Below, one piece after another: positions 1 through 5,970 of a DNA stretch of 7,184 bases. The notes under the pieces are model-generated. The model saw only the letters and a list, made by a program, of their open reading frames with translations. It did no database searches and was not told where the DNA came from. The first letter of the stretch is position 1. The number at the start of each line of letters is the position of its first letter. The position numbers and the translations under genes were made by a program. This DNA comes from CAWDPQ01 sp049642465 (GTDB lineage Bacteria > Acidobacteriota > Vicinamibacteria > Vicinamibacterales > 2-12-FULL-66-21). The stretch spans positions 1 to 7,184 of the forward strand of contig JBAROV010000129.1 in assembly GCA_049642465.1 (NCBI GenBank), written 5' to 3'.

Positions 1-1
1 C

Positions 2-1000
2 CTCACCACCGAACAGCGAGGCGAGCTTTTCGGCGGGCCCGGCCCGAAAGCGGCCCCGGGCGGCGCCGAAGAACGGCCGTTCGGGCGCCTTCGTCGATCT
101 GGACGAGAGCGGGTCAGGATCTTCGGCGACGTCATCGTGAACGAGGACGAGGCGATCAACGGTCAAGCCGTTGCGGTCTTCGGAAACGTGCGCGTCAACG
201 GCGAGGTCGGCCAGGAAGCAGTCGCCGTGCTCGGCTCCGTGAATCTCGGACCAAAAGCGCTCGTTCGTGGAGACGTCGTCAGCGTCGGCGGACGCGTGAG
301 GCGCGCCGAGGGCGCCCGCGTCGAAGGCAGTGTGACCGAGGTTTCGTTTGCCGACAGTGGGATGCGCTTGAATGTCGGACCCTGGTTCGGGCCGGTAGAA
401 CTCTTCGGCCCATACAACGGTATTCCGCGACTCCTTGGCAGCACGTTCCGTATGCTGCTGCTGGGATTGTTTGCCGGAATCGTTCTGGTCATTGCCCGAG
501 GGTCCGTCGAGCGTTCGGCTGAACGCGTGGCGGACAACCCGCCCAAGGCGATGCTGGTCGGGCTCGCAGCCGAGCTGTTGTTCCTTCCAGTGTTGATCCT
601 CACCGCCTTCGTTCTGGTCATTACGCTGATCGGGATCCCTCTACTGTTGCTGCTGCCGTTTGCCGTCTTGATGCTGCTGGTGCTCGCCTTTGTCGGATTC
701 AGCGGCACGGCCTACGCCATCGGGCAGGGCGCTCGCCGGCGCTTTGGGATGAGCGGTCAGGCCGCATTCCTTGACGTGTGCCTCGGGCTTTTGATTATCC
801 TGTCGCCTCTATTGGCCGGCCGCGTCGTGGGCCTCGCGGGATGGCCCGCCGATCCATTGTCGTGGCTGTTGGTGTTGACCGGAACCGCGTTCGAGTTTCT
901 CGCGTGGACAACGGGCTTTGGCGCGGTGCTCATGAATACGTTTTCCCGGTGGCGCGCCAAACGGCACGCCCGCACGACACCCCTTCCAACGACGACTTGA
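2..1000 (+). CDS. Bactofilin-like polymer-forming domain fused to a multi-pass membrane domain (5' partial)
   Basis: The reading frame has no stop from base 2 to the TGA at 998-1000, so the gene enters from outside the window. A GTG at 137 is only an internal possible start: the beta-repeat pattern already runs upstream of it (VRIFGDVIV before NEDEAINGQ). Numbered from that GTG, residues 1-70 are short valine- and glycine-rich repeats (AVAVFGNVRVNGEV, AVAVLGSVNLG, GDVVSVGGRV), as in polymer-forming/bactofilin-type parallel beta-helix proteins. After a linker (71-100) come about five hydrophobic segments near 104-122, 139-166, 168-196, 209-232 and 241-266, then a basic tail (RWRAKRHAR). The stretch before the repeats is rich in Gly, Pro, Arg and Glu. 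Known: such repeat-plus-membrane proteins are common and mostly uncharacterised in Acidobacteriota. Inferred: a membrane-anchored scaffold or envelope protein; which side of the membrane the repeats face cannot be told without the N-terminus. The family call is fairly sure, the role unknown. Confidence 0.8.
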   Translation, partial: LTTEQRGELFGGPGPKAAPGGAEERPFGRLRRSGRERVRIFGDVIVNEDEAINGQAVAVFGNVRVNGEVGQEAVAVLGSVNLGPKALVRGDVVSVGGRVRRAEGARVEGSVTEVSFADSGMRLNVGPWFGPVELFGPYNGIPRLLGSTFRMLLLGLFAGIVLVIARGSVERSAERVADNPPKAMLVGLAAELLFLPVLILTAFVLVITLIGIPLLLLLPFAVLMLLVLAFVGFSGTAYAIGQGARRRFGMSGQAAFLDVCLGLLIILSPLLAGRVVGLAGWPADPLSWLLVLTGTAFEFLAWTTGFGAVLMNTFSRWRAKRHARTTPLPTTT

Positions 1001-1002
1001 GA

Positions 1003-1021
1003 CGGTTGGAACAGCCAACCG
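1003..1021 (+). terminator. Perfect 7-bp hairpin just after the membrane protein gene, no T-tract
   Basis: CGGTTGG (1003-1009) and CCAACCG (1015-1021) are perfectly complementary around a 5-base loop, AACAG. The stem begins two bases after the TGA of the upstream gene, where a terminator or 3'-end stabilising hairpin would sit. No run of T follows (CACCACTACAGG), so it is not a classical intrinsic terminator. It could still act as a U-tract-less terminator or a block to 3' exonucleases. The hairpin is seen directly; its function is inferred. Confidence 0.5.
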
Positions 1022-1051
1022 CACCACTACAGGTTCTCGCTGCGGATCTCC

Positions 1052-1057
1052 TACAAT
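1052..1057 (+). promoter_or_regulatory. Possible -10 element for the histidine kinase gene
   Basis: TACAAT matches the sigma-70 -10 consensus at 5 of 6 bases and ends six bases before the GTG start at 1064, so transcription would begin at or next to the start codon. No good -35 hexamer is found 16-18 bases upstream. The GGAG at 1060-1063 touches the GTG directly and is too close to act as a ribosome binding site for it. This fits a leaderless transcript, but one hexamer is weak evidence. Confidence 0.35.
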
Positions 1058-1063
1058 GCGGAG

Positions 1064-2233
1064 GTGCCGTCTCAACAAGACGACCGGTTCACGGGAATCG
1101 ATAGTCCTGCCAGTTCGACCGAAGATAGTCTTCGGGCCCCGGCCGTCAGCCCGGCCGACAGGGACGCCCTGCGGCTCGCGGCCATCGTCGAGTACTCGGA
1201 CGATGCGATCGTCAGCAAGGACCTCAATGGAATCGTTCAGACCTGGAACAAGGCCGCGGAGCGTTTATTCGGGTACACCGCGGAAGAGATTGTCGGGAAA
1301 TCGATCACGCTCATCATTCCGAAGGACCGGCTGCCCGAGGAGGACCTCGTCCTGAGCCGGATCCGCGCCGGGGTACCAGTCGAGCATTACGAAACGGTGC
1401 GTCGCGCGAAGGATGGTCGCCAAATCGACATCTCGCTGACCGTCTCACCTATACGTCTGCCAGACGGCAGAATCATTGGCGCATCCAAGATCGCCCGCGA
1501 CATCACGGAACAGAAGGAGCTTCGTCGGGCAGCTGATGAAGCCAGCCGGGCGAAAGACCACTTCCTGGCGATGCTGAGCCACGAACTCAGGACTCCGCTC
1601 AACGCCGTTCTCGGCTACGTCGACATGCTGCGCCACAACGTCGTCCCTGAGAATCAGCGCAATAAGACGATCGAGATCGTTGCGCGCAACGCCGAACTGC
1701 TGACCCGCCTCGTCAACGACGTGCTTGATACGTCGAGAATCGTGACTGGCAAGCTCCGGCTGGAGCTGCACGATTGCGACCTGTCAGCACTTGTCGCCGA
1801 AGTCGTGGAGAGTGTGCGGGAAACAGCGGCGGCCAAGCGGATCGAACTCGTCACCGACATCGCTCCCCATCAACACGTCCAGGGCGATCCTGATCGTCTG
1901 CGGCAGATGCTGTGGAATTTGCTGTCGAACGCCGTGAAGTTCACGCCGGCCGAAGGGCGCGTCCGCGTCAACCTTCAACAGGATGACGGATCCGCCAGGC
2001 TGAGCGTGCAGGACACAGGGGTTGGGCTTGCGCCGGAATCACTGCCCTATGTCTTTCATCGGTTCTGGCAGGCGCAGTCAGGAGACAGCCATTCACACGG
2101 CGGTCTCGGTCTCGGCCTCGCACTCGCGCGGCACATCGTCGAACTGCATGGCGGTTCGATCTCCGCACACAGTTCCGGGCTGGGCCAAGGGTCCACATTC
2201 GAAGTGCGATTGCCCATCTTCGTTACAGTCTGA
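1064..2233 (+). CDS. Soluble PAS-domain sensor histidine kinase
   Basis: A complete 389-residue kinase that senses a signal through its PAS domain, autophosphorylates on a histidine and passes the phosphate to a response regulator. Residues 1-34 are a polar, probably disordered tail. A PAS domain with its PAC motif spans about 35-150 (IVEYSDDAIVSKDLNGIVQTW through ARDITEQ). The dimerisation domain carries the phosphorylated His173 in SHELRTPLN. The HATPase domain follows: N-box with Asn289 in NLLSNAVKFT, G1 box DTGVG (317-321), F-box FHRFW (331-335) and G2 box GGLGLGL (346-352). All boxes are intact, so it should be active. There is no transmembrane segment, signal peptide or receiver domain, so the protein is cytoplasmic. 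GTG at 1064 is the first ordinary start in a frame that opens right after the upstream stop; the next in-frame ATG lies inside the PAS domain. No response regulator is adjacent (an orphan kinase here). The PAS ligand is unknown; I see no FixL-like haem signature. Confidence 0.93.
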   Translation: MPSQQDDRFTGIDSPASSTEDSLRAPAVSPADRDALRLAAIVEYSDDAIVSKDLNGIVQTWNKAAERLFGYTAEEIVGKSITLIIPKDRLPEEDLVLSRIRAGVPVEHYETVRRAKDGRQIDISLTVSPIRLPDGRIIGASKIARDITEQKELRRAADEASRAKDHFLAMLSHELRTPLNAVLGYVDMLRHNVVPENQRNKTIEIVARNAELLTRLVNDVLDTSRIVTGKLRLELHDCDLSALVAEVVESVRETAAAKRIELVTDIAPHQHVQGDPDRLRQMLWNLLSNAVKFTPAEGRVRVNLQQDDGSARLSVQDTGVGLAPESLPYVFHRFWQAQSGDSHSHGGLGLGLALARHIVELHGGSISAHSSGLGQGSTFEVRLPIFVTV

Positions 2234-4679
2234 GCGATTCAACCGGATCGATCTTCATGGTGCGCCGCGCCGGCAGGTAGCTCGCAATCACGGCGACCGC
2301 GATCAGGAGCATGGACACGCCGACGAATGTCACCGGATCGGACGCGTGGATTCCAAAGAGCTGAGCCGCAAGCCACGGGCGCAACAGCAGCGAGATCGCG
2401 AGTCCTATCACCACGCCAACCACGGCCAGCGCTACCCCCTCGAAGACGACTGCGCGAAGAACATCCGCCGGCTGCGCACCCAGCGCAAGGCGGATACCGA
2501 ACTCAGGACGTCTCTCGCTGACGACGAGCTCCATCACTCCGAAGACACCGACCGCAGCCATGACCAAGGCGAGCACGCCGAAAGCGCTGACCAGCAGCAG
2601 GATGAATCGGCGTTGTGAGACAGATTCGCTGCGGACCTGGGTCATGGGCCGCACGTCGTATGCCGCAATATCCTTGTCAACCGCGCGGAGTGCCTCGCGC
2701 ACCGTTGGGATCAGGGTTGAAGGTTCGATTGTTGCGCGCAAAACGATGAACGGGTTCACAGGCGGGTTCTGCAGGTAGTGAACGTAGACTTCCGGCGCGG
2801 GCGGCGTTTCGAGACCGGCATGACGCAGGTCCCCGATGACTCCGACGATCGTTACCCATGGTCCACCATTCGTACCGAATTGAACGCGTTGGCCGATGGG
2901 ATCTTCGTTGCCAAAGACCCTGCGCACCAAGGCCTCGTTTACCACAGCCACCGGAAGGGCCGCGGGTCCGTCGTTGAGATCGAATGACCGTCCGCGGAGC
3001 ACGCGAATGCCCATCGCCGGGAAGTAATTGTGAATCGCCCGCCGGAACTCCACTTCGGGTAATTCGGCGGTTGGGACGCTTCGCCCTTCAACAACCAGCT
3101 TCGTCGATACATTTGTGCTCCCGAGCGGAAGCCGCGTCGTCCCGCCGACGGCAGCGACCCCTGGCAGTCGCTCGAGTCGCCCCAGAAGATCCGCGTAGAA
3201 CGCGCGGCGATGATCGGGCGTCTGGTATCGCGGTGGGACGGTGATCTGGAGCGTCAACAGATGGTCCGGGCGGAACCCGGGATCCACGGTCAGTACCGAG
3301 ACAAAGCTGCGGAGCAGCAGGCCCGCACCGATCGTGAGGACCACGGCGAGACCAACCTCCGTCACGACGAGCGCAGCGCGAAGTCGACGCTGGGAGCGGC
3401 CGCCAGTCGCGCTACGGCTGCTGTCTTTGAGCGACGACTGGACCTCCGGCCGCGATGCCGCGAATGCCGGAACGAGTCCGACCAGTGTACCGGTCAGGAG
3501 TGCGAGGCCAAATGTGAACAGAACGACCGCTGCTCCAGGTGAGATCTCGTCGATGCGAGGGAGCTCGGGGGGCGCCAACGCCAAAAGTCCGTTCATGCCC
3601 ATCTGCATGAGCACGAGTGCAACGGCGCCACCGGCAAGGCACAGCATGACCGTTTCGACGAGGGTTTGCCGAACCAGACGTCCCCGTCCCGCGCCGAGCG
3701 CCGACCGGATTGCCATCTCTCGCTGACGAACGGCGCTTCGGGCGAGCAGAAGGTTCGCGAGGTTGACGCACGCCATCAGCAGAACGAACCCGACTCCACC
3801 GACCAGGAGCCACAATGCCGAGCGAATGCTTCCGACAGTCTGCTCGTGAACGGACACCACGGTGGCGCCGACCACGCTGTTGGAATCCGGATAGCTCTCA
3901 GCGAGGTGCCGTGCAATTCCGGTAACCTCCGCGCGCGCTTGATCGATCGTCACCTCCTGTTTCAATCGACCGACCACCGCGAGAAATCTCGCGCTGCGAG
4001 TGAGGGTGGCGACACCGGTGGTGCGCACATCCTCCTGCACAAACGCCAGCGGCAGCCACGCGTCCACGTGAAACGCGCGAGTGAAGCCGCTCGGTCCAAG
4101 CATGGTGCGGTAGGGATACACGAAATCGGGCGGCATGACGCCCACGACCGTTCGCGGTTGATACTGAATATTGACCGTTCGTCCGATCACATCAGGATCG
4201 GCGCCGAGCCGCGATTGCCAGAACCCGTGGCTCACGATGACTGCCGTACTCAATTCCTGATCGGTAAACGTCCGACCCAAGAGCGGCGCACGACCGAGCA
4301 TCTCGAACGTACCAGGCGTCACCGCCGTGACGACGACTTGCTCGGCGCCTGCGGCGGTGGTGAGCGTTGCCGGCACGAGAAAGCCATATGTGGCGTGCAA
4401 TGCTGAAAACGCGCTGGCACTTCGAAAGTCGATGAAATCCCGCGGCGCGACGGTGTCGCGATCGCGGTGCTCGAGCGCGTTGGTGCTCCAGAGCATCGCG
4501 AGTCGATCCGGATCGCCATAGGGGAGTGGCTTGAGCAGGACGCCGTGCACGATCGTGAAGATCGCGGTGTTCGCACCGATGCCCAGCGTCAGCGCGGCTA
4601 TCGCGAGGAGGGTGAAGACCGGGTTCCGCGCAAACGAGCGCGCGGCATAGCGGACGTCGAACATCAGGGATTGCCACAT
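2223..4679 (-). CDS. ADOP-family ABC transporter permease (MacB/FtsX type)
   Basis: An 818-residue permease with the duplicated MacB/FtsX layout. Numbered from the ATG at 4679: N-terminal helix about 20-45 with the family signature LTLGIGANTAIF; first periplasmic MacB-like domain about 46-285; FtsX helices near 288-313, 339-367 and 381-407; a central helix 433-460; second periplasmic domain about 460-690; FtsX helices near 692-720, 745-767 and 784-805. That gives eight helices, as expected for ADOP proteins. The coupling loop occurs twice (RQREMAIRSALGAGRGRLV and ERRPEFGIRLALGAQPADV), and the C-terminus IDPVESLRL is typical. ATGs at 4751 and a start at 4814 would lengthen it, but the family usually begins at WQSLMFDVRYAAR, and third-position G+C falls from 21 of 24 codons after 4679 to 14 of 24 before it. 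Known: relatives export macrolides, peptides or lipoproteins using a MacB-type ATPase. None is encoded here, so the substrate is unknown. Confidence 0.93.
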   Translation of the reverse strand: MWQSLMFDVRYAARSFARNPVFTLLAIAALTLGIGANTAIFTIVHGVLLKPLPYGDPDRLAMLWSTNALEHRDRDTVAPRDFIDFRSASAFSALHATYGFLVPATLTTAAGAEQVVVTAVTPGTFEMLGRAPLLGRTFTDQELSTAVIVSHGFWQSRLGADPDVIGRTVNIQYQPRTVVGVMPPDFVYPYRTMLGPSGFTRAFHVDAWLPLAFVQEDVRTTGVATLTRSARFLAVVGRLKQEVTIDQARAEVTGIARHLAESYPDSNSVVGATVVSVHEQTVGSIRSALWLLVGGVGFVLLMACVNLANLLLARSAVRQREMAIRSALGAGRGRLVRQTLVETVMLCLAGGAVALVLMQMGMNGLLALAPPELPRIDEISPGAAVVLFTFGLALLTGTLVGLVPAFAASRPEVQSSLKDSSRSATGGRSQRRLRAALVVTEVGLAVVLTIGAGLLLRSFVSVLTVDPGFRPDHLLTLQITVPPRYQTPDHRRAFYADLLGRLERLPGVAAVGGTTRLPLGSTNVSTKLVVEGRSVPTAELPEVEFRRAIHNYFPAMGIRVLRGRSFDLNDGPAALPVAVVNEALVRRVFGNEDPIGQRVQFGTNGGPWVTIVGVIGDLRHAGLETPPAPEVYVHYLQNPPVNPFIVLRATIEPSTLIPTVREALRAVDKDIAAYDVRPMTQVRSESVSQRRFILLLVSAFGVLALVMAAVGVFGVMELVVSERRPEFGIRLALGAQPADVLRAVVFEGVALAVVGVVIGLAISLLLRPWLAAQLFGIHASDPVTFVGVSMLLIAVAVIASYLPARRTMKIDPVESLRL

Positions 4680-4689
4680 GATCCCAGGA

Positions 4690-4718
4690 GGTATACGCCC
4701 TTGCTCGCGGTGCCACAA
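4690..4718 (-). promoter_or_regulatory. Weak candidate promoter for the ADOP permease
   Basis: Read on the minus strand, TTGTGG (4718-4713) and TATACC (4695-4690) are 17 bases apart, matching the sigma-70 -35 at 3 of 6 and -10 at 4 of 6 positions. Transcription would start near 4683, only a few bases before the ATG at 4679. No Shine-Dalgarno sequence precedes that ATG on this strand: the purine-rich AGGAGG here is on the plus strand. A second AT-rich block (TATTAT on the minus strand, 4756-4751) could serve instead. Suggestive only. Confidence 0.25.
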
Positions 4719-4725
4719 GAGAGAT

Positions 4726-4754
4726 GTGACGAGCGGCGAATCTGCACGCATAAT
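4726..4754 (+). promoter_or_regulatory. Candidate promoter for the alpha-hydroxy acid dehydrogenase gene
   Basis: GTGACG (4726-4731; 4 of 6 to the -35 consensus) and CATAAT (4749-4754; 5 of 6 to the -10 consensus) are separated by exactly 17 bases. The expected start of transcription falls at 4761-4763, at or next to the A of the ATG at 4763, so the mRNA would be leaderless. No Shine-Dalgarno sequence lies just before that ATG. The element sits in the 83-bp divergent gap shared with the permease. No clear palindromic operator is seen. Confidence 0.45.
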
Positions 4755-4762
4755 ATCGGGCC

Positions 4763-5959
4763 ATGGGCGACCTTTCCCGGATCGTGAACATTGCGGACCT
4801 CCGGCAGGCAGCAAAGCGGCGGCTGCCTCGCGCGGTTTTTGATTACATCGATGGCGGCGCCGACGCCGAGTTCACGCTGCGTGAGAACTGTCAGGCGTTC
4901 GACCGGATTACGTTCCGCCCTCGCTGCGCCGTCGCCACGTCGACTTGCGATCTGCGTACCCAGGTGCTTGGAATCCCCATCGCCCTCCCCATCCTCCTTG
5001 GGCCCGTGGGAAGTTGCCGCATGTTCTACCCGCGCGGCGAGGAAGAAGCCTCGCGGGCCGCGGGTAACGCCGGCACGATCTACGCGCTGTCAACGCTGTC
5101 AGGTTGCCGGCTGGAAGACGTGCGAAAAGCGACCACGGGCCCGGCGTGGTATCAGGTGTATCTCTGTGGCGGGCGCGACGTGGCGACCGGTACGATTCAG
5201 CGCGCACGTGAGGTGGGATATTCCGCACTGGTCCTGACCATCGACACGCCGGTCGCGGGCATGCGAGAGCGCGACCTGCGAAACGGCGTCAAGGAGATGC
5301 TGACTCGTGAGCTCGTGCCGATGGTCCCTCACGTCTGGCAGTTTGCGTCGAAGCCGCGTTGGCTGGTGTCGTTCCTGCGCGACGGCGGGTTGATGAAGTT
5401 CCCCAACGTGGTGCTGCCCGAGACAGGACCGATGCTCTACGCGGATGTCGGGGCGGCGCTCGAGCAATCGATGGTCAGTTGGGAAGATCTCCGATGGATT
5501 CGAAAAGTGTGGAACGGTCCAATCGTCGTCAAAGGCGTGCACATCGCTGAGGACGCGCGGCGTGCCGTGTCGGAAGGGGCTGACGCGATTGTGGTGTCGA
5601 ACCACGGCGGGCGACAGCTCGACGGCGTTCGCTCGACCATCGAAACCTTGCCGGAAATCGTCGCCGCCGTCGGCAATCGAACGGAAGTGCTGCTCGACGG
5701 TGGCATCCGCCGCGGCAGCGACGTGGTGAAAGCCCTGTGCCTCGGCGCGAAGGCTGTGCTCATCGGACGCGCCTACGCCTACGGCCTTGGCGCCGCAGGT
5801 GGCGCCGGCGTCAGCCGCGCGATCGAGATCCTGCGCGCGGACGTGATCCGAACGATGAAGCTGCTCGGCTGCGGGTCGCTGGCGGAGTTGAACCGATCGT
5901 ATATTGATATTCCGGCCGAATGGCCCACAGCAGCAGCGCACCGCGAGCCCGTTGCCTGA
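4763..5959 (+). CDS. FMN-dependent alpha-hydroxy acid dehydrogenase/oxidase (LldD/glycolate oxidase family)
   Basis: A complete 398-residue TIM-barrel flavoprotein that oxidises an L-2-hydroxy acid (lactate, glycolate or similar) to the 2-oxo acid, passing electrons from FMN to a quinone, a cytochrome or oxygen. Every active-site residue known from plant glycolate oxidase can be placed: Tyr28 (FDYIDGG), Tyr133 (YQVY), Asp161 (TIDTP), Arg168, Lys257 (VVKG), His281 and Arg284 in SNHGGRQLDG, and the FMN phosphate loop DGGIRRGSD (312-320). The FMN-side loop reads GPVGS (80-84), with Gly83 where glycolate oxidase has Ala; E. coli LldD has the same GPVG. Length is as usual for the family. The ATG at 4763 gives the expected N-terminus, leading into the DLRQAAKRRLPRAVF helix. 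The variable loop 177-236 differs from known subfamilies, so the substrate cannot be assigned; L-lactate is the default guess. It is not MftD, whose N-terminal motif differs. It is divergent from the permease and converges directly on the PQQ dehydrogenase. Confidence 0.92.
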   Translation: MGDLSRIVNIADLRQAAKRRLPRAVFDYIDGGADAEFTLRENCQAFDRITFRPRCAVATSTCDLRTQVLGIPIALPILLGPVGSCRMFYPRGEEEASRAAGNAGTIYALSTLSGCRLEDVRKATTGPAWYQVYLCGGRDVATGTIQRAREVGYSALVLTIDTPVAGMRERDLRNGVKEMLTRELVPMVPHVWQFASKPRWLVSFLRDGGLMKFPNVVLPETGPMLYADVGAALEQSMVSWEDLRWIRKVWNGPIVVKGVHIAEDARRAVSEGADAIVVSNHGGRQLDGVRSTIETLPEIVAAVGNRTEVLLDGGIRRGSDVVKALCLGAKAVLIGRAYAYGLGAAGGAGVSRAIEILRADVIRTMKLLGCGSLAELNRSYIDIPAEWPTAAAHREPVA

Positions 5960-5970
5960 CTAGCGACTAG
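5958..5970. repeat. GACTAG direct repeat at the junction of two convergent stop codons
   Basis: GACTAG occurs at 5958-5963 and again at 5965-5970, one base apart. The first copy contains the last two bases of the plus-strand TGA (5957-5959) and the whole minus-strand stop (CTA at 5960-5962, read as TAG). It may be a small tandem duplication at the gene junction. No hairpin or T-tract is seen, so this is not a terminator. The repeat is certain; any role is not. Confidence 0.3.

Noticed and set aside
137..139. GTG as the true start of the first gene
   Set aside because: The frame is open to the window edge, and the beta-repeat pattern (VRIFGDVIV) begins before this codon, so it is internal.
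163..708. 181-codon open frame on the minus strand
   Set aside because: It is antisense to the bactofilin-like membrane protein. Its Ser/Thr/Arg/Pro-rich composition is typical of a reverse-frame artefact.
1056..1355. ATG at 1056 opening a 99-codon frame
   Set aside because: It overlaps the histidine kinase in another frame, and its Arg/Ser/Thr-rich product has no domain. The kinase frame carries clear PAS motifs over the same bases.
3666..4406. 246-codon open frame on the plus strand
   Set aside because: It is antisense to the permease gene, whose translation matches a known family throughout. The plus-strand product is polar, His/Arg/Glu-rich and matches nothing.
4700..4719. CTTG...CAAG inverted repeat in the divergent gap as an operator
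   Set aside because: Only the outer four bases of each arm pair; the inner bases do not match, so it is not distinguishable from chance.
4680..4814. Longer N-terminus of the permease, from 4814 or 4751
   Set aside because: The extra residues resemble no family N-terminus, third-position G+C drops sharply there, and a start at 4814 would overlap the divergent dehydrogenase gene by 52 bases.
5099..5941. 280-codon open frame on the minus strand
   Set aside because: It lies wholly inside the well-supported hydroxy acid dehydrogenase gene. Its translation is rich in Arg, His, Ala and Asp with no recognisable domain, as expected for a shadow frame in GC-rich DNA.
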